From JAKEFM01 sp035695825 (GTDB taxonomy: Bacteria > Planctomycetota > UBA1135 > JAKEFM01): a DNA stretch of 64,000 bases. The notes beneath the pieces are model-generated. The model ran no database searches. It saw only the letters and a list, made by a program, of their open reading frames with translations, and had not been told where the DNA came from. This document shows positions 9,262 through 18,027 of the stretch, in pieces. Numbering within the stretch: the first letter of the stretch is position 1; each line of letters starts with the position of its first letter. Position numbers and translations under genes: made by a program. The stretch lies in NCBI GenBank assembly GCA_035695825.1, contig DASRRH010000022.1, forward strand, positions 310,001-374,000. Reading direction: 5' to 3'.

Positions 9262-9828
9262 GTGACCCTCCCCCCCTCGGCCGAATCCGCACGAGCGAAC
9301 GAACCTCTCCGCTCCGCGCGCGACGGGCGCCCGGGCGGTCCCGCGCCGGCCGCGGCGGCCGCAGCCCACTTGTCCGACGCGCGGCGCACGGACCTCGTGC
9401 GGGCTTGCGTCGCCCTCGCGGAGGACGACGAGGAGTTTCGCGCGTTCCTCGCCCTCCGGCTCCGGGAAGCGGGATTCGACGTCCTCGAGTGCGCGACCGG
9501 GCTCGGGCTCCTCCGCCTGCTCGCCGCCCGGGACGGGGAGGAGGAGTTGGAGCCGATCGACCTCGTGATCTCGGATCTCCGGATGCCGGGCGCGAGCGGA
9601 ATCGATGTCCTCGCCTCCCGCGGACTCCTCGTCGATTGCCCGCCGTTCATCCTCATCACGGCGTTCGGCGACGCCGCGACGAGCGAGAGGGCCCTCTCCC
9701 TCGGCGCGGACGCCGTGCTCGACAAGCCCTTCGACCCGGACCTCCTCGTCCTCCGGGCATGGGAGCTCGTACGCAGGTGGGACGGGCCGCAGGCCGGGGA
9801 GAGGCCGTGGGGAAGGGGCCTTCCTTGA
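9262..9828 (+). CDS. Single-domain response regulator (receiver)
   Basis: This 188-residue protein has about 45 low-complexity Ala/Arg residues followed by a receiver domain (about 50-170). The acidic pocket is ALAEDDEEFRAFL, the phosphoacceptor aspartate is in LVISDLRMPGASG and the conserved lysine is in AVLDKPFDPD. There is no output domain. The GTG at 9262 has an AAAGGA ribosome site 9 nt upstream, which decides the start although the frame is open further back. Such stand-alone receivers act as phosphorelay shuttles or bind partners directly. It could be served by the kinase at 5.4-6.9 kb, but no direct evidence links them. Confidence 0.75.
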   Translation: MTLPPSAESARANEPLRSARDGRPGGPAPAAAAAAHLSDARRTDLVRACVALAEDDEEFRAFLALRLREAGFDVLECATGLGLLRLLAARDGEEELEPIDLVISDLRMPGASGIDVLASRGLLVDCPPFILITAFGDAATSERALSLGADAVLDKPFDPDLLVLRAWELVRRWDGPQAGERPWGRGLP

Positions 9829-9922
9829 GCCCGACGCGCAGGGGCCCCGCCCCACGGGGGCGCGGGCGCTCTCGTCCCTCCCCCGCGGGTATCTTCCCTC
9901 CCCGCGTCCCGGAGGGTTCCGA

Positions 9923-12394
9923 GTGCCCGGCGCCCGTCGAGATCTCTTCGTCCTCCTCGCTTTCTTCCTCGCCGCCTGCGGCGCGCGCAATCCCGGCGCG
10001 CTCCCGAGTGACCGGAGACCGGGGCCCGCCGGCGAGGGGGTCACCCACCTCCCGAACGGCTGGGCGCTCTCCCCGCACGGGCGCCACCTCGAGGTCGGCG
10101 AGTTCCCGATGTCGATCGCGGTCGACCCGCAGGAGCGGTTCGCGGCCGTCGTCCTCTCGGGCGCGCGGGAGCAGGGGGTCGTCCTCGTCGACCTCGAGCG
10201 GTGGACGCTCGCCGACCGCGCGAAGGTGAAGCGCGCCTGGCTCGGCGGAGCCTTCTTCGCGGACGGCACGCGCTTCGCGCTCTCGGGCGGGGGAGACAAC
10301 GTGCTCCGCCTCTTCCGGGTGGACCGCGCGGAGGGACTCCTCGCGACGGAGGGAGAGATCGCGCTCGCCGGCGCGAAGGAGGAGGGGTTCGCCGGCGGAC
10401 TCGACGTCCTCGAGCGCGACGGTCGCGCGCTCGCCTACACCGTCCTCCTGGCCGCCGGACGTCTCCTCGAAGTCGCCCTCGAGGAAGGGAAGGTGCTCCG
10501 CTCGGTCGACGTCGGGCGTCTCCCGTACACCTGCCTCGTCTCCCGCGACGGGACGCGCCTCTTCGTCAGCCTTTGGGCCGACGCGAAGGTCCTGGTCCTC
10601 GAGCGCGCCGCCCTCGCCCCGCTCGGGACGGTCGAGGTGGGCGCCCACCCGAACGGGATGGTCGAGGCCCCGGACGGCCGGCTCTTCGTCGCCTGCGCGA
10701 ACGACGACACCGTCGCCGTCGTGGACCCGCGGGCGCTGCGCGTCCTCGAGCGGGTGAAGACCTCTCTCACGCCCGGCTCTCCCGAGGGGACGACCCCCAA
10801 CGCCCTCGCCTCCCTGGCGGGGGAGAAGCCGCTCCTCGCCGTCGCGAACGCCGACAACAACGACCTCGCGCTCCTCGACGTCGGGGAGCCCGGCGAGACG
10901 GAGATCGAGGGGTTCGTCCCGACCGGCTGGTACCCGACCGCCGTCGCCCCGCTCGCCCGCTCGCGCCGCTTCCTCGTCGCCTCGGGCAAGGGGCTCGGCT
11001 CCTCCCCGAACCCCTCGGGGCTGACCTCGCCGCTTCGCAAGCCGGGGGATCCCGACCTGTGGGTCGGCTCGCTGATGCGCGGCACCCTCTCCGTCTTCCC
11101 GAGGCCGAGGGAGAGCGAGCTTCGGGCGCTGACGCGCCGGACCCTCGCGAACACCCCCTACCGAGACGAGCGCCTGCGCGTCGCCCACCGTGAGCGGGGA
11201 AGCCCGATCCCGGCGCGACCCGGCGACCCGACCCCGATCCGCCACGTCCTCTACGTCATCAAGGAGAACCGCACCTACGACCAGCTCTTCGGCGGGATCG
11301 AGAGGGGGGAGGGGGACCCGCGGCTCGTCCTCTTCGGCCCCGACGTCGCCCCGAACCACCACGCGATCGCGCGGAGGTGGGTCCTCCTCGACAACGCCTA
11401 CGCCGACGCCGAGGTGAGCGCGGACGGCCACCAGTGGTCGATGGGAGCCTACGCGACCGACTACACGGAGAAGTCCTGGCCGACGAGCTACGGGCCGGGC
11501 GGGCTCCGCTACGAGTTCGAGGGCTCGCTCCACCCGCTCGTCGCGCCGCGCGCGGGATACCTCTGGGACCAAGCCGCGCGGGCGGGGGTCTCCTACCGCT
11601 CCTACGGCGAGTTCGTCACCGAGCCCGGGCCCGACGGCCGGGTCCGGGGGAGCGTGAAGGCGCTCGAAGGGCGGGTCTGCCCGGGGTTCCGCGGCTGGGA
11701 CCTCGACGTCCCCGACCAGAAGCGCGCAGACGCCTACCTCGAGGAGCTCGCGGAATTCGAGAAGACCGGGGAGATGCCGCGCCTGCAGATCGTCCGGCTC
11801 CCGAACGACCACACGGCGGGGACGAAGAAGGGGAGCCCGACGCCGCGGGCGATGGTCGCGGACAACGACCTCGCCCTGGGGCGGATCCTCGAGGCGGTCT
11901 CGCGGTCGCGGTTCTGGAGGGAGACGGCGGTCTTCGTCCTCGAGGACGACGCGCAGAACGGACCCGACCACGTCGACGCGCACCGGATGGTCTGCCTTCT
12001 CGCCTCCCCCTGGGCGAAGCGCGCCTTCACCGACTCGACCCTCTACGCGACGAGCGCGGTCCTCCGGACGATCGAGCTCGTCCTCGGCCTCGCCCCGATG
12101 TCCCAGTACGACGCGGGGGCGACGCCGATGTGGAACGCATTCACGGGCGAGCCCGACTTCTCCCCGTACGAGGCGCTCGTCCCCTCCGTCTCGCGGGAGG
12201 AGAAGAACGTGGCGGGGGCGTTCGGCCAGGAGAGGATCGAGCGCATGAACCTCGCCGTCGAGGACGCGGTGCCCGAGCTCGAGTGGAACGAGATCCTCTG
12301 GAAGGCGGTCCGGGGCGAGGACTCCCCGATGCCCGCCCCGGTCCGCGCGCCGTGGGCCGCCTGGGCGGAGTTCCTCGGCGGAATCGATCGCTAG
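9923..12394 (+). CDS. YncE-like propeller / phosphoesterase lipoprotein
   Basis: This 823-residue protein begins with a lipoprotein signal (LLAFFLAACGARN, lipobox LAAC). Residues from about 40 to 400 form beta-propeller repeats of the YncE/surface-antigen type (for example GTVEVGAHPNGMVEAPDGRLF). From about 430 a phosphoesterase/alkaline-phosphatase-superfamily domain follows, with YVIKENRTYDQLFG, a nucleophile-region segment around SADGHQWSMGAYATDY, and later LPNDHTAG and FVLEDDAQNGPDHVDAHR. The same two-domain architecture is annotated as bifunctional YncE/alkaline phosphatase family protein in other genomes. The GTG at 9923 follows a GGAGGG site. The substrate is unknown; it may be a cell-envelope phosphodiesterase. 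Confidence 0.85.
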   Translation: MPGARRDLFVLLAFFLAACGARNPGALPSDRRPGPAGEGVTHLPNGWALSPHGRHLEVGEFPMSIAVDPQERFAAVVLSGAREQGVVLVDLERWTLADRAKVKRAWLGGAFFADGTRFALSGGGDNVLRLFRVDRAEGLLATEGEIALAGAKEEGFAGGLDVLERDGRALAYTVLLAAGRLLEVALEEGKVLRSVDVGRLPYTCLVSRDGTRLFVSLWADAKVLVLERAALAPLGTVEVGAHPNGMVEAPDGRLFVACANDDTVAVVDPRALRVLERVKTSLTPGSPEGTTPNALASLAGEKPLLAVANADNNDLALLDVGEPGETEIEGFVPTGWYPTAVAPLARSRRFLVASGKGLGSSPNPSGLTSPLRKPGDPDLWVGSLMRGTLSVFPRPRESELRALTRRTLANTPYRDERLRVAHRERGSPIPARPGDPTPIRHVLYVIKENRTYDQLFGGIERGEGDPRLVLFGPDVAPNHHAIARRWVLLDNAYADAEVSADGHQWSMGAYATDYTEKSWPTSYGPGGLRYEFEGSLHPLVAPRAGYLWDQAARAGVSYRSYGEFVTEPGPDGRVRGSVKALEGRVCPGFRGWDLDVPDQKRADAYLEELAEFEKTGEMPRLQIVRLPNDHTAGTKKGSPTPRAMVADNDLALGRILEAVSRSRFWRETAVFVLEDDAQNGPDHVDAHRMVCLLASPWAKRAFTDSTLYATSAVLRTIELVLGLAPMSQYDAGATPMWNAFTGEPDFSPYEALVPSVSREEKNVAGAFGQERIERMNLAVEDAVPELEWNEILWKAVRGEDSPMPAPVRAPWAAWAEFLGGIDR

Positions 12395-12436
12395 GGCGAT
12401 GGCATCGAGCGGGCGGGGCCGCTAGGCTCGAAAGGC

Positions 12437-13531
12437 ATGAACGCGCGCGCGCAGCGCCTCCGCTCGATCGGCCAGAGCCTCTGGCTCGACACCATCGACC
12501 GCGGCTTCCTCGAGCGCGGCGAGCTCGCCCGGAGGGTGGAGGAGGAGGGGATTTCCGGGGTCACGACGAACCCGACGATCTTCGAGAAGGCCGTCCGGAC
12601 CTCCTCGGCCTACGACGCGACGATCGCCTCGCTCGCCCGCCAGGGGCTCGCCTCCCCCGCGATCGCGGAGCGCCTGATGATCGAGGACGTCGCGCGGGCC
12701 GCCGATGCGCTGCGCCCCGTCTTCGACGCGTCGGGGGGGCGCGACGGCTTCGTGAGCCTCGAGGTCCGCCCCTCCCTCGCCCGCGACGCCGAGGGGACCT
12801 TCGCGGAGGCGACGCGGCTCTTCGCGCTGCTCCGCCGGCCGAACGCGATGATCAAGATCCCCGGGACGCGGGTGGGGTGGGAGGCGATCCGTCGCTCGAT
12901 CGCGGAGGGGGTGAACGTGAACGCGACCCTCCTCTTCTCCCGCCGCCACCACGAGGGGGTCGCGAAGGCCTACGTCGAGGGGCTCGCCGAGCGCGTCCGG
13001 CGCGGCCGGGACCTGCGCGGGATCGCCTCGGTCGCGAGCGTCTTCGTGAGCCGGATCGACACGGCCGTGGACGCCGCGCTCTCCGATCCGGCGCTGCAGG
13101 GTCGGGCCGCCGTCGCGAACGCGAAGGCGATCTACCGCGCCTTCCGCGCCTTCTTCGCGGGGGAGGCGTTCGGCGTCCTCGCCGCGAGGGGGGCGGCCGT
13201 GCAGCGCGTCCTCTGGGGGAGCACGGGGACGAAGAACCCGCGCTACCCCGACACGAAGTACGTCGACGAGCTCGTCGGGCCCGACACGGTCAACACGGTC
13301 CCGCTCCCGACGCTCGAAGCCTTCCTCGACCACGGGTCGGCGGAGAGCGTCCTCGAGAAGGGGCTCGACGAAGCCCACGCCCTCCTCGATCGGATCGCGG
13401 CCTGCGGCGTCGACCTCGACGCCGTCTGCGAGCGCCTCCAGGACGAGGGGGTCGAGGCCTTCGCCCGGTCGTACGACTCGCTCCTCGCCGCGGTCGAGGA
13501 GCGCCGCGGCGCCCTCTCCTCGCGGGCGTGA
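12437..13531 (+). CDS. tal: Transaldolase
   Basis: Transaldolase moves a dihydroxyacetone unit between sugar phosphates in the non-oxidative pentose phosphate pathway. The 364-residue protein has LWLDTIDRGFL near the N-terminus and GVTTNPTIFEKAV. The Schiff-base lysine is in NAMIKIPGT near residue 139, followed by EGVNVNATLLFS and LWGSTGTKNP. The LWLDTIDR start and the length match the longer bacterial subfamily common in actinobacteria and cyanobacteria rather than the short TalC type. It starts 42 bp after the lipoprotein gene and 43 bp before the dehydrogenase-like gene, so the three may be cotranscribed. Confidence 0.92.
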   Translation: MNARAQRLRSIGQSLWLDTIDRGFLERGELARRVEEEGISGVTTNPTIFEKAVRTSSAYDATIASLARQGLASPAIAERLMIEDVARAADALRPVFDASGGRDGFVSLEVRPSLARDAEGTFAEATRLFALLRRPNAMIKIPGTRVGWEAIRRSIAEGVNVNATLLFSRRHHEGVAKAYVEGLAERVRRGRDLRGIASVASVFVSRIDTAVDAALSDPALQGRAAVANAKAIYRAFRAFFAGEAFGVLAARGAAVQRVLWGSTGTKNPRYPDTKYVDELVGPDTVNTVPLPTLEAFLDHGSAESVLEKGLDEAHALLDRIAACGVDLDAVCERLQDEGVEAFARSYDSLLAAVEERRGALSSRA

Positions 13532-13574
13532 GGCCGTCGCGGGGGGGAGGGGCCGGCGCGAGAGGAGGCGCTCG

Positions 13575-14819
13575 GTGAAGTTCCTCGTCATCGGAGGGGG
13601 GCGAATGGGCGCGGCGGCCGCCTACGACCTCGCGCGGTCCCCGGGCGTCGAGATGGTCCTCGTCGCCGACCAGGGGTTCGCCCGCGCGCGCGACGCCCTC
13701 GCCCTCGCGGAGAAGGCGAAGGCGGTCCCGGGAGCCCCTCGCGGGGGGCGGGCGCGCCTCGAGATGATCCAGCTCGACGTCACCGATCGCGGCGCCGTCA
13801 TCTCGCTCCTCCGGAACGTCGACTGCGCGCTCTCGGCGGTCCCCTACCCGTTCAACGAGGACCTGACCCGCGCGGCGGTCGAGGCGGGGACCCACCTCTG
13901 CGACCTCGGGGGAAACGACGCGGTCGTGCGCCAGCAGCACGCCTTCTCCGACGCGGCGAAGAAGGCCCGGATCCGGGTGATCCCCGACTGCGGGCTCGTC
14001 CCGGGGCTCGGGACCGTTCTCGCGGCCGAGGCGGCCGCGGGGCTCGCTCCGATCGAGGAGATCCGCATCCGCTGCGGCGGGATCCCGGTGAAGCCGGAGG
14101 GGCCGCTCCGCTACCGGCTCGTCTTCTCGGCGGCCGGCCTCGTCAACGAGTACGTCGAGCCCGTGAAGGCGATCCGGAGCGGGCGCCTCGAGGAGCGTCC
14201 CCCCCTGACGGAGATCGAGGAGATCGAGTTCCCGGCCCCCTTCGGGAAGCTCGAGGCGTTCCTCACCTCGGGCGGCCTCTCGACGCTCCCCGAGACGATG
14301 CAGGGGCGCGTGCAGGAGATGGACGACAAGACGATCCGGTATCCGGGGCACGCGGCCCTCGTGCGCGCCCTCCTCGACCTCGGCCTCGCCTCGCGCGAGA
14401 AGGTCCGCGTCGGGGACGCCGAGGTCGAGCCTCGTGCGGTCTTCGAGCGCCTGCTCGAGCGCGCGCTCCCGGGCGAGGGGGAGGATGCCGTGCTCCTGCG
14501 CGTCTGGGCGACCGGGAAGGAGAAGGGGCAGCGGGTCCGCCGGCTCTTCGAGCTGATCGACCGCGGGGAGCCGAAGGTCGGGATCACCGCGATGGCGCGG
14601 ACGACGGCGTTCGCCGCGGCGGCGGTGGCGCGCCTCTCCGCGTTCGGAGAGATCAAGGAAACCGGGGTGCTCCGGCAGGAGACCGCCGTCCCCGCGAAGC
14701 GCCTCCTTGAGGAGCTCGAGGCGCGCGGGCTCGTCTTCCGCCGCGAGTCGGGGCCGGTCCCGTCCGCGGCCGCATCGGAGAGGCCCTCGACGAAAGAGAC
14801 CGCCCGACCCCGCCGGTGA
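13575..14819 (+). CDS. Saccharopine dehydrogenase-like oxidoreductase
   Basis: This 414-residue protein starts with a Rossmann dinucleotide-binding motif (MKFLVIGGGRMGAAAAYDL) at a GTG preceded by GAGGAGG. The remaining sequence follows the saccharopine dehydrogenase/homospermidine synthase-like fold, with AVPYPFNEDLTRAAVEAG, THLCDLGGN and the conserved PDCGLVPGLG block near residue 140. Proteins like this act in lysine metabolism or on related amino acids, but the family is diverse and no neighbouring lysine gene helps to choose. A terminator-like hairpin follows within 10 bp of the stop. The last 35 residues are low-complexity and may be dispensable. Confidence 0.8.
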   Translation: MKFLVIGGGRMGAAAAYDLARSPGVEMVLVADQGFARARDALALAEKAKAVPGAPRGGRARLEMIQLDVTDRGAVISLLRNVDCALSAVPYPFNEDLTRAAVEAGTHLCDLGGNDAVVRQQHAFSDAAKKARIRVIPDCGLVPGLGTVLAAEAAAGLAPIEEIRIRCGGIPVKPEGPLRYRLVFSAAGLVNEYVEPVKAIRSGRLEERPPLTEIEEIEFPAPFGKLEAFLTSGGLSTLPETMQGRVQEMDDKTIRYPGHAALVRALLDLGLASREKVRVGDAEVEPRAVFERLLERALPGEGEDAVLLRVWATGKEKGQRVRRLFELIDRGEPKVGITAMARTTAFAAAAVARLSAFGEIKETGVLRQETAVPAKRLLEELEARGLVFRRESGPVPSAAASERPSTKETARPRR

Positions 14820-14828
14820 ATCGCGACG

Positions 14829-14849
14829 GCGAGGGAGAAGAGCCCTCGC
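14829..14849 (+). terminator. Hairpin after the dehydrogenase-like gene
   Basis: A 7-bp perfect stem (14829-14835 with 14843-14849) and a 7-nt loop lie 9 bp after the TGA at 14817-14819. The position fits the end of the gene cluster that begins at 9923. There is no T-tract, so the call rests on location. Confidence 0.4.
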
Positions 14850-14952
14850 GAATGGCTCCTGCCTGGATCGGAGCTCCCGTGCGCGCCGAATGCGGACTCG
14901 GACCGCCTGCCGCCGTCGCGGCGTGACGCAGGTCGGGAACCGCGCCTCCCGG

Positions 14953-15091
14953 ATGCCGAGGCGCTTCGTCCCGATCGTGTGGGTCGGCCTCGGAGTGGGG
15001 GCGGTGCTCCTCTCTCTTCGTCTACGCCCACCCGGGTGACCCCTACCTCCGGGAGAGCGTCGTCAACGCGATGCTCGACGCGATCACCTGA
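14953..15091 (+). pseudogene. Possible frameshifted remnant of a small membrane protein
   Basis: An ATG at 14953 opens a hydrophobic stretch (FVPIVWVGLGVGAVLLS). At about 15016 the frame must shift to continue as LFVYAHPGDPYLRESVVNAM and stop at 15089-15091. Both halves use the third-position GC typical of real genes in this window, while either frame alone stops or turns into Arg/Pro-rich nonsense. No family is recognised. A sequencing error, a true frameshift or chance are all possible. Confidence 0.25.
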
Positions 15092-15198
15092 GGGCTCGCC
15101 CTCTCCAGCATCTACTCGAGACAGATCGGGACAGAAAGCGCTGCGCGTCAAGGAGCCCGGTGCTCAGAAGGCTCGCGATCCCGACAAAGCCTTCCTCG

Positions 15199-17697
15199 TC
15201 ACAGATTCGTGAGGGTTGTCACCTCGGAGTTCGTGAGGAGCGCCGGCGGGGCGACGAGGGTCTGCCAGTAGACGGGGATCCCGACGAGGGCGGGGATCGA
15301 CGGGACCGGAAGGGTGAAGGAGCCGCGGCCCTGCGAATCGAGGGGGCCCGACCCGGCGACGGAGAGACTCGAAAGAGGATCGAGACGTAGTACGCCGAAC
15401 GGTGGAACGGGGATGCTCGCGCTCCCGAGGGAAAAGGCGAGCATCCAGGTTCCGAGGGGCGGCCCGTAGAGGTCGAGGGCGAGGGGCTTTCCGACGCGGG
15501 GGATCCCGCGCCAGGCGAGTTGCCGGCCCAGGTTCGTGAGAACGCGACTCTGCTGAGCGTAGTTCCCGAGGAAGGCGTCGAGTTCCCCGTCCCCGTCCAG
15601 GTCCCCGAGGGCGACGGAAAGTGAGCTGCCGGGCGTCGCCGGGAGCTGCACGGTTGCGTCCGCGAAGACCCCCAATCCGCCGTTCGAGAGGAGACGATTC
15701 TGCGGCGACGCCCCGAGCAGGGCGTCTAGGTCCCCGTCCCCGTCGACGTCCCCCAGCGCGAGGTCCTGGGTGCCGCCGACAATCGCGGGGAGCTGCGTGG
15801 TGGCGTCGGAAAAGGTCCCCGACCCGTTATTCAGGTAGAGGCGGTCCTGCAGCGTGGGGTTCCCGACGAGCGCGTCGAGGTCCCCGTCGCCGTCCACGTC
15901 CCCCAGGGCCAAGGCTAGTGGGAGGTTCACGATCGCGGGGAGCTGCGCCGTCGCGTCCGCGAAGACTCCCGACCCGTTGTTGACGTAGAGGCGTTCCTGC
16001 TGGGCGAAGCTTCCGACGAGAGCATCGAGGTCCCCGTCCCCGTCCACGTCTCCGAGGGCGAGCGCGAACGTGCTGCCGAGGATCGCCGGGAGCTGGACGG
16101 TGGCGTCGGTGAAGCTACCCGAGCCGTTGTTCAGGAAGAGACGGTTCAGCAGACCAGCGGGATTCGCCTCCCCCAGGAGGGCATCGAGGTCCCCGTCCCC
16201 GTCGACGTCCCCCAGGGCGAGGGCCCACGTCTCGAAGGCCGTCGCCGGGAGTTGGGCGGTCGCGTTTGTGAAGCCTCCGGACCCGTTGTTCGAGTAGAGG
16301 CGGGCGGACTGAAGGTAGTTCCCGAGGAAGGCGTCGAGGTCCCCGTCTCCGTCCACGTCCCCGAGACCCAGGGAGAGGATATTGCTGGGAATTGCCGGAA
16401 GTTGGCCGGTCGCGTCGGTGAAGACCCCTGAGCCGCCGTTCAGGTAGAGACGGTTCTGCTGATAGGTTCCGATCACGGCGTCGACGTCGCCGTCCCCGTC
16501 GACGTCCCCGAGAGCGAGGGCGTCGGTGTCGTCGAGGATCGGCGGGACCGGCGCGGTCGCGTCGGTGAAGACTCCCGTGCCGTCGTTCAGGCAGAGACGG
16601 TTCTGCTGATAGGTTCCGATCACGGCGTCGAGGTCCCCGTCCGCGTCGACATCCTCGAAGGCGAGGGCCCAAGAATTGTCGACAGTCGCGGGGAGCTGGC
16701 CCGTCGCGTCGGCGAAGACTCCCGAGCCGTTGTTGAGATAGAGCCGGTTCTGTTGCCCGTCGTTCCCGATCAGGGCGTCGAGGTCCCCGTCGCCGTCCAC
16801 GTCGCCGAGGGCGAGGGCGCGCGTGTCGTCGTAGATCGCCGGGAGCTGGCCGGTCGCGTCGGTGAAGACTCCGGACCCGCTGTTGAGAAGGAGGCGGTCG
16901 ACCTGCCAGGAGTTCCCGGTCAGGGCGTCGAGATCTCCGTCCCCGTCCACGTCTCCGAGGACGAGGGCGTAGGTGTCGTCGAGGATCGCGGGGAGCTGCG
17001 CGGTGGCATCGGTGAAGACCCCCGACCCGTTGTTCAGAGCGAGGCGGGTCTCCTGTCCGGCGTTTCCGGTGAGGGCGTCGAGGTCTCCGTCCCCATCGAC
17101 GTCGCCGAGGGCGAGTGCGCGCGTGTAGTCGAAGATTGCCGGGAGGAGGACCGTCGCGTTGGTGAAGACTCCCGAGCCATTGTTCAGAAAGAGGCGGTCG
17201 CCCTGCCCCCAGCCCCCGATCAGGGCGTCGAGGTCCCCGTCTCCATCGACATCGCCCAGGGCGAGGGCGTTGGCGTTGCCGGGAGCGGCCGGGAGTTGGC
17301 CGGTCGCGTCCGTGAAAAGTCCTGCGCCGTTGTTGAGGTAGAGCCGGGCCGTCCAGCTCCCCACGAGAATGGCGTCCAGGTCTCCGTCCGCGTCCACGTC
17401 CCCGAAGGCGGCGTCCCCGGTGCCGTAGTTGATCGCCGGAAGCTGGGAGCCCGCGTCGGTGAAGGTCCCCGAGCCGTCGTTGAGGTAAAGGCGGTCCGGC
17501 TGCCCGAGGGAGTTCCCGAACAGGGCGTCGGGGTCCCCGTCCCCGTCCACGTCGCCGAGAGCCACGGCCTGCGTCCAGTCCTGGTCCCAAGGCAGCATCC
17601 GGTGCAGGTCACCGAAGCGCTGCGGCTGCGCGTGGACCTGGGAGGGGAGAGCGAGGGAAAGGAATCCGAGCCCGGAGAGAAGCCCTCGATGGCGCAT
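15199..17697 (-). CDS. Secreted FG-GAP/VCBS repeat protein, 14 repeats
   Basis: This 832-residue protein has a signal peptide (GFLSLALPSQVHAQ). Thirteen full repeats and a partial fourteenth follow, each about 49 residues: ALALGDVDGDGDLDAL, then a variable strand, RLYLNNGSGVFTDAT and QLPAI. The DxDxDGxxD cores are calcium-binding loops of FG-GAP/VCBS repeats. Fourteen repeats would make two seven-bladed propellers. From about residue 735 a non-repeat C-terminal beta module follows (PLALDLYGPPLGTWMLAFSL to VGIPVYWQTLV), of a type that recurs in other secreted proteins here. The ATG at 17697 gives the signal peptide and has a GAGGGAGGG site. A candidate sigma-54 promoter lies about 53 bp upstream. 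The ligand is unknown. Confidence 0.85.
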   Translation of the reverse strand: MRHRGLLSGLGFLSLALPSQVHAQPQRFGDLHRMLPWDQDWTQAVALGDVDGDGDPDALFGNSLGQPDRLYLNDGSGTFTDAGSQLPAINYGTGDAAFGDVDADGDLDAILVGSWTARLYLNNGAGLFTDATGQLPAAPGNANALALGDVDGDGDLDALIGGWGQGDRLFLNNGSGVFTNATVLLPAIFDYTRALALGDVDGDGDLDALTGNAGQETRLALNNGSGVFTDATAQLPAILDDTYALVLGDVDGDGDLDALTGNSWQVDRLLLNSGSGVFTDATGQLPAIYDDTRALALGDVDGDGDLDALIGNDGQQNRLYLNNGSGVFADATGQLPATVDNSWALAFEDVDADGDLDAVIGTYQQNRLCLNDGTGVFTDATAPVPPILDDTDALALGDVDGDGDVDAVIGTYQQNRLYLNGGSGVFTDATGQLPAIPSNILSLGLGDVDGDGDLDAFLGNYLQSARLYSNNGSGGFTNATAQLPATAFETWALALGDVDGDGDLDALLGEANPAGLLNRLFLNNGSGSFTDATVQLPAILGSTFALALGDVDGDGDLDALVGSFAQQERLYVNNGSGVFADATAQLPAIVNLPLALALGDVDGDGDLDALVGNPTLQDRLYLNNGSGTFSDATTQLPAIVGGTQDLALGDVDGDGDLDALLGASPQNRLLSNGGLGVFADATVQLPATPGSSLSVALGDLDGDGELDAFLGNYAQQSRVLTNLGRQLAWRGIPRVGKPLALDLYGPPLGTWMLAFSLGSASIPVPPFGVLRLDPLSSLSVAGSGPLDSQGRGSFTLPVPSIPALVGIPVYWQTLVAPPALLTNSEVTTLTNL

Positions 17698-18027
17698 GGA
17701 TGAGCCCTCCCTCAAGCGCCGATTCGTTCGGTCGCCACCCCCATGGCTCGCAAGGAGGGTGCCGCCGGATGCGGCCAGTCGGAGGCAAGGGCTCACCACG
17801 CGACTCTCCCTCGACGGGGCTCGCCAGCGGTACCGGGAAGGGCCCGGGAGGGAGCAGCGCGTAGCGGATTCGAAACGCGACCACGCGCCCCGGCTCGGCT
17901 TCCGAGTGGGAGTCGGGTTCGTTGCAGGCTTCTACGCAATTCGGCGACCGCGAAGGAGGACCCCCAGCAGCCTGCCGGGGATGGGCGAACGCGAAAGGCC
18001 CGCGCGCGCGGGGTCCCCTCGTCCGCG
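17698..18027. other. Upstream region of the FG-GAP gene
   Basis: These 330 bp separate the start of the FG-GAP gene from the stop of the sulfatase-like gene on the same strand. They contain the candidate sigma-54 element at 17750-17764. No coding region is supported in the remainder. Confidence 0.5.
17750..17764 (-). promoter_or_regulatory. Candidate sigma-54 promoter for the FG-GAP gene
   Basis: Read on the minus strand the bases are CGGCACCCTCCTTGC, i.e. GGCAC, 5 nt, TTGC, which matches the -24 GG and -12 GC positions and spacing of sigma-54 promoters. Transcription would begin near 17738, about 40 nt before the ATG at 17697. Two NtrC-type activators are encoded in the window. Whether either acts here is unknown. 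Confidence 0.4.

Larger units (their letters stand above)
14820..15198. other. Intergenic stretch between convergent genes
   Basis: No intact gene can be supported in these 379 bp. It contains the hairpin at 14829-14849 and a possible frameshifted short reading frame at 14953-15091. The rest shows no recognisable element. Confidence 0.5.

Noticed and set aside
15199..17697. CRISPR or satellite periodicity in the FG-GAP gene
   Set aside because: The repeats encode calcium-binding loops in one frame and have variable unit length.
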